A DNA stretch of 64,000 nt from an uncultured Bacteroidales bacterium (GTDB lineage Bacteria > Bacteroidota > Bacteroidia > Bacteroidales > F082): contig ONKQ01000006.1 in NCBI GenBank assembly GCA_900318465.1, positions 1 to 64,000 on the forward strand, in the 5' to 3' direction. Position 1 is the stretch's first letter. Every line of letters begins with the position of its first letter. Below, in pieces: positions 54,284-62,963 of the stretch. The notes under the pieces were generated by a model. The model was not told where the DNA came from. It was given only the letters and a program-made list of their open reading frames with translations, and made no database searches. The translations under genes were made by a program, and so were the position numbers.

Positions 54284-55717
54284 TTACTCTTTTACCACTT
54301 TATCAGTAAAAGTCTTTCCATTGTTGAGTGTTACTTTCATCAGATACTGACCAACCGCAAGGCCTTCCAGTCCGATGCTTTCAAGGCCCTGCGTCTGGGT
54401 TTGCAACAGGCGGCCTTGCAGGTCGTAAAGCTCGATTCGGGCAGGCTGCACGTCGGGTGAATAACTCAGGTGGAGTTCGTTTTTGGCGGGGTTGGGGTAG
54501 AAGGCGTAGGGACGGATGAAAGCTTGGTTTTCAGGAACATCCCAAAGCTCGTCTTTGATGATGACCACGGAAATGCCTCCTGGATTCTCTCCATATTTAT
54601 ATGAGCCTATTGCCACTTTCCCGTCATGCAAGACGGCCATACAGGTGGCAAAATGAAACATGTCAGGCTCAAGGAAATAGCGTGTCCAACGAGTATCCAA
54701 ATCCGCGTCATAGCAAACAAGTGCCAATTGGTTAAAACACCCTGTGCCTGTCATGAAGCCATAATAAATAGTGTCTGGTGCAGCAACTATGGCTTGTATG
54801 GGACCAATGCTATTGTAAGGATATTCCTCTTCAAACAAACTGATTTTCAGAAGATTGAATTGATTGTCAAGTTTTGCCAAGGCTGTACAACTATGGGATA
54901 CGTTTTGTCGGAATCGAGATGCCAAAATATGAATCGAATCGTTGTAGGGAACGATATATTCTTGCATCCCCCCCACGAACCAATTGGTGTTGTTCGTTTT
55001 GTAATACTCATAATCTCCAACGACGTGAAATAATGAGTCCATGAAATAGGCTTGCAACCCACCTCCTATTTTTTTCCCAAAATAATAATAAGTCAAGGGT
55101 GCATTGGTGAACAATCCTGTATGTTTGGGTTGCAATAGTAAGCCGCTATCCATTTCCATTTCCTTTCTGTGTTTTATCGTTCCATCGATTCCTATCCGAA
55201 GCATGTTGAAGTATTGAGACCCCCAATAGGATGCGATAATGTCGCCTTGGGGATCGATGAAAAGGTCTGAAGCTGTGATGATGAAATCGTCGAGATAGCT
55301 CTCAACAGGTATTTCAAAGTGGTCCATTAGGTTCAGGTTATTGTCAAGGAAGGTGAGCCTGATATAGGTGGTGCTGTCGCTTTCTTCTTGCTCAAAACGG
55401 CCATAGAGAAAAGCGCCCTCCATATCGGGAATGGGTTCAAACAGCGTTTTCAACGGAACATTGTTCGAGGCGATGAGCAGAGAATCCAACAATTCACCAG
55501 TCATGGAAACCTTGTAAAACATGTTGCCAATACCGGAACCCGAGAAGGCTTCCTCAAACATGGGACACGACAAAATCAGGCAGTTGTCGCTGGTTTCCAC
55601 AATGTTATGGAAATTGAAGTACTTTCCGTTTTCATGCCAAAACTCTGTCACGATTTCTTGGGCTTGGCAAAATGTTGCTGTTGTCAACAAGGCGAAAATG
55701 AATGTTAGTTTTTTCAT
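54284..55717 (-). CDS. T9SS cargo protein with type A sorting domain
   Basis: 477 residues. Signal peptide MKKLTFIFALLTTATFCQAQ, a beta-rich body of unknown fold that may be propeller-like, and a C-terminal sorting domain: YPNPAKNELHLSYSPDVQPA, IELYDLQGRLLQTQTQGLE, VGQYLMKVTLNNGKTFTDK. Exported by Sec then T9SS. The body matches no family I can name. -7 box TACTTTTG at 55752-55745 (minus). Confidence 0.83.
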   Translation of the reverse strand: MKKLTFIFALLTTATFCQAQEIVTEFWHENGKYFNFHNIVETSDNCLILSCPMFEEAFSGSGIGNMFYKVSMTGELLDSLLIASNNVPLKTLFEPIPDMEGAFLYGRFEQEESDSTTYIRLTFLDNNLNLMDHFEIPVESYLDDFIITASDLFIDPQGDIIASYWGSQYFNMLRIGIDGTIKHRKEMEMDSGLLLQPKHTGLFTNAPLTYYYFGKKIGGGLQAYFMDSLFHVVGDYEYYKTNNTNWFVGGMQEYIVPYNDSIHILASRFRQNVSHSCTALAKLDNQFNLLKISLFEEEYPYNSIGPIQAIVAAPDTIYYGFMTGTGCFNQLALVCYDADLDTRWTRYFLEPDMFHFATCMAVLHDGKVAIGSYKYGENPGGISVVIIKDELWDVPENQAFIRPYAFYPNPAKNELHLSYSPDVQPARIELYDLQGRLLQTQTQGLESIGLEGLAVGQYLMKVTLNNGKTFTDKVVKE

Positions 55718-55869
55718 AATGCTACGATTTTAATGTTGTTGCGACAAAAGTATAGAAAAAATCCGCGATTTTTTCAATAGAAAACCCAGAGTATTGCTTT
55801 TTCTTGACCAGAAAAACGCAATTATTTGCAGAACAACATGTTGAAAATTGACAAAGTATTGGTTTTTCT

Positions 55870-57528
55870 TCAAGAAATGAAGTCGGAAAAGGCTTCCAAT
55901 CCTGACTTTTTGCGGATGTTGGTGCGGTATTTTGTTACCGTATTGGCACTCAAGTCGAGGAGTTGGGCCACTTCCTTAACACGGAAGCCAAGGAGAGAAA
56001 AGATAGCTACCTTGCATTCAGCCTCGTTCAGTTCGGGATAGGTTGCTTTTAGTTTTTCCATGGCCTGCGGATAACTCGTCTCAAATTCCGTTAGGATGCG
56101 TTCTGCCGCTTTGTCTGACTTGAAAAGAGCCATGGCCCGTTGTTGCATGGCCTGCAAGGAGTGTTGCGAATGTTGCTCCAATTCCGATTGCAACCGTTGG
56201 ATAATATCTTGGAACTTCATCGCCTCGATTTCCTTCTCCTTACGATAATGGTAGGCTAGCCAAAGAGCAATTGTGAGAGCTGTTAAGGTCAAGGCAAGCA
56301 ACATATAGAGCCGTAGGCGCTTGGCTTGTTGATCAGTCTGCAACCGTATCATTTCGAATTTCTTCTCGTATTCATTCTTTACTTTTTCCACAGCTTTAGG
56401 TCCATCTTTCAAGGCTTTTTGCATTTCAATATATAGGTTGGCATAGTGCAAAGCCTTCTCAGAATCACCTAAGGCCTCAAATGACTTGTAGAGCCTATAA
56501 TACAGCAATGAGTTTTCGTCGTTTGGGACAATCTGGAAGCGCCGTTCTGTGAGGAAATCTATTTGTTTTTCAGAAAAATAGATACACGAATCAAATTGCT
56601 TGAGATTGTAATAAGCATTGCCTAATTGGGAATAAAATCCGTCCTTATACCTGAACATTGGTTCTTCATACATCGCCAAGCCTTGTTGGCACTCCGAAAT
56701 CGATTGTCGAAGCAAGCGTTGACCATCTTCCTCTGTCTCAAATTGTTGATTTCTAAACAAGCGCTCGTAGAACTTGGACATGGAGAGAGGGTATAAGATG
56801 CACAAATCCTTGTCATCGGCTTTTTCAGCAGCTTCCAATCCGATGCGGTAATATAATTGGCAACTGTCGTATTTCGTTTTGGTTAAATAAGCGTTTCCCA
56901 ACATAAATGCCGCGAGGGAATGCATAGCATATTTTTGCTTTTCAGCGAAATAACTTTCGGCAATTTTCAAGTGATGAAAGCCTTCTTCGCTATAATCAGC
57001 ATCCAAATAGGTCATGCCCAACCGCCAATGTAGTCTGTATTTGTATGTTTCAAGCCAATCTTGTTCTGTGGTTGGTTTGGGGCAAAAACGGATGAAACGC
57101 TCGTCAACATGCTTGCATTGGTCAATGCTCTCCACGGCCTTTTGCAGCCAATCGAGTTTGTATTGCTCGCCTTTGCCCATTTTGAAGGCAATTCTTGAAA
57201 GAGCCTCGCAAGTCCGAGCCTCGAAATATTTGTCTTTCCCGCCAACAAAAAAGCTTTCGGCCACTTGTAGTAAACTATCGGTTTCGTTGTCGTATTTGAA
57301 AAGAGCGTCGTATACGCAGACTCGCAGCAGGCAATAATGCGCCCGTTCCTTTTCGGAAAGCATGTCAAGATTCAGTGTGTCAAGAATTTGCAAAATGCTA
57401 TCGGGCTTTTGGATAAAATAGCCTTCTACTTCGTAAAGCACATCCTCTTCCAGGCTTGGAACTATTGGCTTTTTGCATGAGACGAAAGCCAAAACAAGCA
57501 AAAACACTATTGACAAAACCTTTTTCAT
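55870..57528 (-). CDS. Membrane-bound TPR/LuxR-type regulator
   Basis: 552 residues. It has a signal-like N-terminus with lipobox (VLAFVSC, C18), a long TPR-like helical region (about 30-390), one transmembrane helix at 407-426 (YMLLALTLTALTIALWLAY), a coiled coil, and a C-terminal LuxR-type HTH at about 495-548 (LNEAECKVAIFSLLGFRVKE, then VAQLLDLSANTVTKYRTNIR). This architecture is common in Bacteroidota regulators of envelope or polysaccharide genes. The start codon at 57528 lies only four bases after the -7 box of an exact promoter, so translation is probably leaderless. Confidence 0.83.
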   Translation of the reverse strand: MKKVLSIVFLLVLAFVSCKKPIVPSLEEDVLYEVEGYFIQKPDSILQILDTLNLDMLSEKERAHYCLLRVCVYDALFKYDNETDSLLQVAESFFVGGKDKYFEARTCEALSRIAFKMGKGEQYKLDWLQKAVESIDQCKHVDERFIRFCPKPTTEQDWLETYKYRLHWRLGMTYLDADYSEEGFHHLKIAESYFAEKQKYAMHSLAAFMLGNAYLTKTKYDSCQLYYRIGLEAAEKADDKDLCILYPLSMSKFYERLFRNQQFETEEDGQRLLRQSISECQQGLAMYEEPMFRYKDGFYSQLGNAYYNLKQFDSCIYFSEKQIDFLTERRFQIVPNDENSLLYYRLYKSFEALGDSEKALHYANLYIEMQKALKDGPKAVEKVKNEYEKKFEMIRLQTDQQAKRLRLYMLLALTLTALTIALWLAYHYRKEKEIEAMKFQDIIQRLQSELEQHSQHSLQAMQQRAMALFKSDKAAERILTEFETSYPQAMEKLKATYPELNEAECKVAIFSLLGFRVKEVAQLLDLSANTVTKYRTNIRKKSGLEAFSDFIS

Positions 57529-57532
57529 GTCA

Positions 57533-57562
57533 CAAAAGTACATAAAACTATTATATCAGCAA
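57533..57562 (-). promoter_or_regulatory. Promoter of the TPR/LuxR regulator (leaderless)
   Basis: Minus strand TTG at 57562-57560, 19 bp, TACTTTTG at 57540-57533. Transcription should begin at or within a few bases of the ATG at 57528. Confidence 0.8.
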
Positions 57563-57667
57563 CACCTCCGCTACCCGCAAGGCTTGAATCAAGTTCCTTT
57601 TTTTTCGACATATATCGTACCCCCTCCAAACGCCCAATGAGTGAAAAGTTTTTTTCATCAATGAGAA

Positions 57668-57883
57668 TCAAGCAGGTAAAAGAAACAAATCGTCCATTTT
57701 AACTTGCGACCGCATGGCAATCTCATTTTCATTGTAATGCTGCTGGACGTAGCCGCTGTAGAGTGCGACATGGGCGGCACAGCGCACTATCAGCCGTGCC
57801 TCGTGCTGCGGGCTGTGGCAAGAGACAAGCACATTGGCCACAAGCACCCAAAACAAACCTGTTATGCAATGGCGGAATTTCAT
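57668..57883 (-). CDS. Small putative lipoprotein coupled to O-antigen ligase
   Basis: 71 residues: hydrophobic N-terminus and lipobox (GLFWVLVANVLVSC) then a short charged tail. Its ATG overlaps the O-antigen ligase stop in an ATGA, the arrangement of a coupled gene. No family is recognised; it might be a tail fragment, but the lipobox and coupling favour a real small lipoprotein. Confidence 0.5.
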   Translation of the reverse strand: MKFRHCITGLFWVLVANVLVSCHSPQHEARLIVRCAAHVALYSGYVQQHYNENEIAMRSQVKMDDLFLLPA

Positions 57884-59346
57884 GGCAACTTTTCCTCGGT
57901 CTGCCCATCGGTCACGGCTACAAATTCTTCCTTGTCAGCGTAATACACATCAATGGCGGCAATCAGCGCGGCAAGGCTCCAAACGGGAATGGCCAATTTG
58001 TCGGTGTCCAAGAAGTTGTTGAGGAAACCATGAACGAAATAGCTGAAGAAGGCAAGGGTGGCACCGAGAACGAGGATCTTTGCTTTCCTGTTCTTGCATC
58101 GGCTGTAAGTCTTGATGCCACAATAGATAGTCACAACGACGAGGACGACGACGAGAAGCGAGCCTATGACGCCTTGCTCGGCCAAAGGACCGAAATACTC
58201 GGAGTGGGCATTGCCACCATCGCCGGCATTGGTGCTGATGATGGTCTTCTCCTTCGACATCTGGTAAGGCGCGTAGACGAATTGGTAAGTGCCAGGCCCC
58301 CAGCCGAAAACAGGCCGCTCGTTGAACAGGCGGAAGGCCGACTGCCAGCGGTTGATGCGCTCAAGGTTGGAGGCATCGGTGGAGATGTTGGTGATGCTCT
58401 GGATGTTTTCCACAAGGTCGCCCGAAGCGTCTTGGTTGTTCTTCTCCAATGTGTCGATGATTTGGTTTTGGAAAGTGAGGAACAAGCCCACCAGAATGAT
58501 GGCGACGGCAGCAATCCAGCGGAACTTGATTTTGAACAATATGCACATCAAGACCGCAATGGCCGCAATCATGCTCAGCCAGGCTGCACGGCAGTTGGAG
58601 AGCATAAGTGCCACACTGAGCAGCACCACCACGCCGATGATGACGAGCTTGCGACTCGGCTTGATATTGGGCAGGAAAGCGTAGGTCAAGGCGAGGATGA
58701 GATAGATGGCCAAAGCCGCGCCGTAGGCCGTGTGGTCGTTATAGAAAGGCGACATCACCCAGTGGGCCGAGTCGCCGTCGAAGCCATACTGCGCGTGATG
58801 GATGATGGTGTAGATGCACACGATGCACAGGGCCGAAATGTAGAGCCAAATGAACCAATGGATGTTTTTCGGGTTCTTGAAAAGGATGGCGCAAAGGAAG
58901 AAGGCTGGTACCACAAACCACAGCCTTGCAAGGATGAACTTCAGCGACACCAAAGGCATCTCGCTCGTGATGGTGGTCACGATCATCCACGCGAACATGC
59001 AGTAGATGACGATGGCAATAGGATGATGGGAAATGCGTTTGTCGTACTTGCCGTCGTAAAGCATTTTGGCCAAGAAGAGCACAAGGATGCCCATCAGCAA
59101 CGGCTCGGCGGGCAGCGAGATGGCCAATCCAGCCTCAAGTGCTTTCAAGTTGACCGAAAGCGGCACACAGAACGAGGTGAGCATCAGCACTTTGTCTAAT
59201 GAGAAGATGTAGAGCAGCAGCACACCCAAAACGACGGGCAGGGCAAAAAAGAGATAGGTGTTCTTCTTCACGACGAAGAACAGCCCCACGGCGATAAAGA
59301 GTGCCGCGATGAGGTAAAGCCATGCTATCTTTGCCCGTTTCTCCAC
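57880..59346 (-). CDS. O-antigen ligase-family protein
   Basis: Integral membrane protein that probably joins O-antigen or similar polysaccharide to the lipid A core, or polymerises it. 488 residues with about 10-12 transmembrane helices and a large periplasmic loop after helix 8 that carries the WaaL-like motif RPVFGWGPGTYQFVYAP and GDGGNAHSEYFGPLAEQGVIG. Both appear in O-antigen ligase domains. Co-transcribed with the two Wzz-like genes upstream. Confidence 0.9.
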   Translation of the reverse strand: MEKRAKIAWLYLIAALFIAVGLFFVVKKNTYLFFALPVVLGVLLLYIFSLDKVLMLTSFCVPLSVNLKALEAGLAISLPAEPLLMGILVLFLAKMLYDGKYDKRISHHPIAIVIYCMFAWMIVTTITSEMPLVSLKFILARLWFVVPAFFLCAILFKNPKNIHWFIWLYISALCIVCIYTIIHHAQYGFDGDSAHWVMSPFYNDHTAYGAALAIYLILALTYAFLPNIKPSRKLVIIGVVVLLSVALMLSNCRAAWLSMIAAIAVLMCILFKIKFRWIAAVAIILVGLFLTFQNQIIDTLEKNNQDASGDLVENIQSITNISTDASNLERINRWQSAFRLFNERPVFGWGPGTYQFVYAPYQMSKEKTIISTNAGDGGNAHSEYFGPLAEQGVIGSLLVVVLVVVTIYCGIKTYSRCKNRKAKILVLGATLAFFSYFVHGFLNNFLDTDKLAIPVWSLAALIAAIDVYYADKEEFVAVTDGQTEEKLP

Positions 59347-59349
59347 AAC

Positions 59350-60285
59350 TTATTTGGTTTCGCCAACGAAGCGGTTGCGGTTCTCAATGATGAAGATGAC
59401 TACGATGGAGAGCAACAAGGCACCCAAGGCACTCAGCGCGACGACCACCCAACGCACGGGGAAGGCCTTCTTGTCGGCGGGGAACGGCTCGGTGACGATG
59501 TTGGAGTAGGTGAGGTGCGAGTTGAAGAAACGCAGGTTCTGCTCGTAGTCTCTCTTGATGAGCGAATAGGTGTTGGCCTCGGCGATGATCTTGGTCTCCA
59601 AGTCGACGGCATCGGCACCGTATTGTTCGAGGTTCGACTTCAGGTCGGTGGCTTTCGAAGAGCCGTTGATGAAACCGCGCGTCACCTCGCGGAGCTGGCC
59701 GGAATAGTTGAGCACACCGTAATTGGTGGCAAGGTTGGTAAGGTCCTGTTTCAGCGAGTCGATGTCGCGCTGCTTCAACTTGAGCTGCATGTCGTACATG
59801 GCAACCACTTCAGCCACCTTTTGAGTGTGCAGGTCGTGTACCTTCTGGTCGTAGAATTTCAAAATGTCTTTGGCAATGTTGCAGGCCACCATGGGGTCTT
59901 TGTCCATCACGGTGATGCTGACGGCCTCGTAGGGCGTCTTGCCAATCTTGATTTTGCTGCGGTACTCGTTGAGCATGTAAGTCCGGGCAAACTTGTAGTT
60001 CTTGTCGATCTTGTAGTCCGTCCAGAGGTCATACTTCTCGATGATGGAGTCCGTGATGGACTGCGAGTTGATGATTTGCAGCATTTGTTCGGTCTCGCTC
60101 TCGTCGGAATAGGGGCTGATGTTGGCGGGATAGGCCACGGCCTCCGACTTGAATAAAGGCGTGATGAACATTGAACTGGAAAAAATGGCACCACAGATGG
60201 CCGCTGCCAAGGTGATGATGGCGATGTGCCATTTCCATTTCAGGATGATTTGTACTAATGAAAGGTTGTTGAAGTTGTTATCCAT
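59350..60285 (-). CDS. Wzz-type chain-length determinant, copy 2
   Basis: 311 residues from the ATG at 60285 (an earlier frame overlaps the upstream gene). Two transmembrane helices flank a coiled-coil periplasmic part: WKWHIAIITLAAAICGAIFS near the N-terminus and RWVVVALSALGALLLSIVVI near the C-terminus. It controls polysaccharide chain length with the ligase next door. No tyrosine-kinase domain is fused. Confidence 0.85.
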   Translation of the reverse strand: MDNNFNNLSLVQIILKWKWHIAIITLAAAICGAIFSSSMFITPLFKSEAVAYPANISPYSDESETEQMLQIINSQSITDSIIEKYDLWTDYKIDKNYKFARTYMLNEYRSKIKIGKTPYEAVSITVMDKDPMVACNIAKDILKFYDQKVHDLHTQKVAEVVAMYDMQLKLKQRDIDSLKQDLTNLATNYGVLNYSGQLREVTRGFINGSSKATDLKSNLEQYGADAVDLETKIIAEANTYSLIKRDYEQNLRFFNSHLTYSNIVTEPFPADKKAFPVRWVVVALSALGALLLSIVVIFIIENRNRFVGETK

Positions 60286-60325
60286 TGGTATTCTTGTTGT
60301 TTTCAAAATGTTGTCAGTTAAGGGT

Positions 60326-61399
60326 TTATGCTGTTTTTGCTTTTTCTCTCTTTGGGGTCGTGGAGGCCGCTCCTTCCTCGGCCTTGTCACGAAAAAAGTG
60401 GCGCGAGCGGTCGTAGGCCACGATGCAGAAAAGGAGCAGCAGGAAGGTGCTCAACACCGTGACTACCACGATAATCCAACGCACGGGATAGCTCTTGCGC
60501 TCGGCTTGGAAGGCAGAGGTGACTACGAACTTGCGCGGGATGTCTTGCGTGGCGTCCATCTTGGCCTCTTCGTATTTTGATTTGACCAACGAGAGTTGCA
60601 AACGGTCGTTGTCCAAGCGCTCGTTGATGGCGTAGGAAGCACCACCATATTCGGCAAGGATGTCCAATTGTTCTTGTATGTTCCTGATGCCTTGGGTGTT
60701 GCCTTTGCCAAGCTCGACGGCCATCTGGCGACTGAGCATCTCCACTTGCGACTCATAGTCAAACACGCCGAGCTTGCGCAAGGTATTCAGCGAGTCTTCC
60801 AACTGGGCCATCTCTGCGCAGAGCAAGTTGTATTCGTCTTCCACGAGCCTGAAAGCCTTCACCGCCACTTCCTTTTGGATTTGGTTCATCGTACTGTCGA
60901 AAATCTCGGCAATGTCGTTGGCCATCCGTGCCGAAAGTGCGGGGTCGGAATCAAGGACGGTGATTTTCACGGCGTTGTATTCCGTGCGGCGGAACTTGAT
61001 TCGGCTGTCGTAAAGTTTGTTGAGTCTGGTGTAGGGATACTTGCTGTCGGGCTTGATGTTATAATGCTCCATGAGGTTGAAGCGGGAGATGACCTTGTCG
61101 CGCACACGGTTTGAGTTCAGCACTTGCAGCATTTGCTCGGTCTGCTCGTCCTCGCCGAAGTTCATGATGTCTTTCTCCGACTGGTAAGTGGTGCTGATGA
61201 GCACTTTGGAGGTGGAGTTGCTGGAGGTGGGGTAGATTACCGTCGTTGACTTGTACAGTGGAGTGATGAAAAAAGGTGCACTGAAAATGACGGCACAAAA
61301 GGCGGCCACTGAAAGAATGATGAGGATGGGTCGTCTATAGTCTACCAAAAGCCTGCATAAGTATTTGGAACTGTATGAGTTAGGTTGTCTATCGTCCAT
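60326..61399 (-). CDS. Wzz-type chain-length determinant, copy 1
   Basis: 357 residues: N-terminal helix RPILIILSVAAFCAVIFSAP, coiled-coil periplasmic domain (AVKAFRLVEDEYNLLCAEMA), C-terminal helix RWIIVVVTVLSTFLLLLFCI and a basic tail. Paralog of the next gene (same layout and matching starts such as FFITPLYKS/FITPLFKS). Its promoter is at 61422-61451. Confidence 0.85.
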   Translation of the reverse strand: MDDRQPNSYSSKYLCRLLVDYRRPILIILSVAAFCAVIFSAPFFITPLYKSTTVIYPTSSNSTSKVLISTTYQSEKDIMNFGEDEQTEQMLQVLNSNRVRDKVISRFNLMEHYNIKPDSKYPYTRLNKLYDSRIKFRRTEYNAVKITVLDSDPALSARMANDIAEIFDSTMNQIQKEVAVKAFRLVEDEYNLLCAEMAQLEDSLNTLRKLGVFDYESQVEMLSRQMAVELGKGNTQGIRNIQEQLDILAEYGGASYAINERLDNDRLQLSLVKSKYEEAKMDATQDIPRKFVVTSAFQAERKSYPVRWIIVVVTVLSTFLLLLFCIVAYDRSRHFFRDKAEEGAASTTPKREKAKTA

Positions 61400-61421
61400 A
61401 GATTCAGTATAAATGAGTTGT

Positions 61422-61451
61422 CAAAGGTAGGGAATTTCGTTGAAATGGCAA
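61422..61451 (-). promoter_or_regulatory. Promoter of the wzz-wzz-ligase unit
   Basis: Minus strand TTG at 61451-61449, 19 bp, TACCTTTG at 61429-61422; it lies between the flippase and the first Wzz gene, so this unit can be transcribed separately from the flippase. Confidence 0.8.
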
Positions 61452-61466
61452 TCAAAAATATGGTTT

Positions 61467-62957
61467 TCAGTCATTTTTTCCTTTGGGCAGCGCCAAGGCG
61501 ATGATTTCCTTGAGGCTGAGCAATCGGGTGAGGAAAATGGCAGCGCAATTGACCGCAAACGCGATGACGAAGCCCATCATCCAATTGATATTCAGTTGCT
61601 TGACGAGGAAGGTGACCAAGGCTACGGTGGCAAGGAAAACAACAACGTGAATCCAATAGCGACCGTGTATTTCCAACTTCAGGATGCGTTTGGCGAGAAG
61701 GTATTGCATGAAGGCTGTGACTGCTTGCACGGAAAGGCTGGTGCAGGCCGCTCCCACCGCCTTGAATCGCGGTATCACAATTAGGTTCAGCAAGATATTG
61801 ATGACCACGCCCGCAGCCGCCACAAGGTTGAGTTGTTTGAGGCTTCCATTGGCGGTGAGCAAGGTTCCGAAAACGTAAGTCGTTGACAGACAGAAGAAAC
61901 TTCCCATCAACAGGGGAAACACGTTGGCGTATTGCCCGATGCGTATTAGGTAAGCGGCTTCGGTTTCGGCCTCTTCGGGGCTATACATCATCAGCATGAT
62001 TTCTTGGCGATAGAACACGCACATAATCAATACGATACCTGCCATAGCCACAATGACATTAAACGAGGTCTTGACCAAGTTGTTGAGTTCCAGCTTGTTC
62101 TTCAGCGTGGCGGCAAACATGGGCAACAGCATGATAGCGAAGAGGTTGGAGATGTTGTTGCCCGCATCGAAGAGGCGGTAGGCGCGACTATAAACGCCAG
62201 CTTGGGTGCCTTGGTCGTCCAAAAGTCGTTCAAGCAGGACGGGTTCGATGCGGCTATAGACGCTCATCAGCAGCACAAGCAAGGCGAAAGGCAGGCTTTG
62301 CCGCAGTATCTCCTTGAAAAACTGGAAATTGATTTTGAAACTGAGTTTCTCGACATGGCGTAGCACAATGGTCAAGGCGAAGACGATGGTGCAGACGTAA
62401 GCCAAAGTTTGGGCTTGCAGGAACCAGATGACGTTGAACTTTTCCTTCGGGAACCAGCCGCTCCACAGCACAAGGCTCATGATGACAATGGCCAAAACGC
62501 GGTCGAAAACACTTAAAATACTGTCTTGCTTGAAGAGCAACAAACCTTGTATGTTTGAGCGGAGATAGAGGATGAACGACAACAGGATTTGGTTCAATCC
62601 ACACCAGCACAACAACTTGAATTTCAGTCCTTCGCAATAGCCGAGCAGATAGCCGACGATGAAGATGACAACGGCATAAAGCAGCCCGAGCAGCAGCTTG
62701 ATTTCGGTAAGTCCGCCGAAGTGTTTGGAAAGGTTTTTCGGGTCTTGCGCGACGGCGCGGCTGTTGAAGTTGGTGATGCCGAGGTCGAGCAATATATAAA
62801 AGAGGTAGGAGAAGTTGAGCAGGGCCTGGTAGGTGCCGTAGGACGCATCGCCAATCAGGTTTTGCACCTCACGGTCGATGCCGAGAATCCAGAACGGCTT
62901 CACCAACAAATTGAGAAACAAGAGGAAAATGATATTCTTGATAAAGCGGTTCTGCAT
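61467..62957 (-). CDS. Polysaccharide flippase (Wzx-like)
   Basis: 496 residues with about 14 hydrophobic segments (IIFLLFLNLLVKPFWILGID, LLLGLLYAVVIFIVGYLLGY and others). Members of this MVF/Wzx-type group move lipid-linked repeat units across the inner membrane. It stands upstream of two Wzz-like genes and an O-antigen ligase, completing the Wzy/Wzx-type toolset except for a clear polymerase. It starts 6 bases after the nuclease gene's stop. Confidence 0.87.
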   Translation of the reverse strand: MQNRFIKNIIFLLFLNLLVKPFWILGIDREVQNLIGDASYGTYQALLNFSYLFYILLDLGITNFNSRAVAQDPKNLSKHFGGLTEIKLLLGLLYAVVIFIVGYLLGYCEGLKFKLLCWCGLNQILLSFILYLRSNIQGLLLFKQDSILSVFDRVLAIVIMSLVLWSGWFPKEKFNVIWFLQAQTLAYVCTIVFALTIVLRHVEKLSFKINFQFFKEILRQSLPFALLVLLMSVYSRIEPVLLERLLDDQGTQAGVYSRAYRLFDAGNNISNLFAIMLLPMFAATLKNKLELNNLVKTSFNVIVAMAGIVLIMCVFYRQEIMLMMYSPEEAETEAAYLIRIGQYANVFPLLMGSFFCLSTTYVFGTLLTANGSLKQLNLVAAAGVVINILLNLIVIPRFKAVGAACTSLSVQAVTAFMQYLLAKRILKLEIHGRYWIHVVVFLATVALVTFLVKQLNINWMMGFVIAFAVNCAAIFLTRLLSLKEIIALALPKGKND

Positions 62958-62963
62958 TTCCGG

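Noticed and set aside
57763-59199. 478-codon plus-strand frame opposite the O-antigen ligase gene
   Set aside because: It is an antisense shadow: Glu/Asp/Gln/His-rich pattern without domains, while the minus frame has clear membrane helices and ligase motifs.
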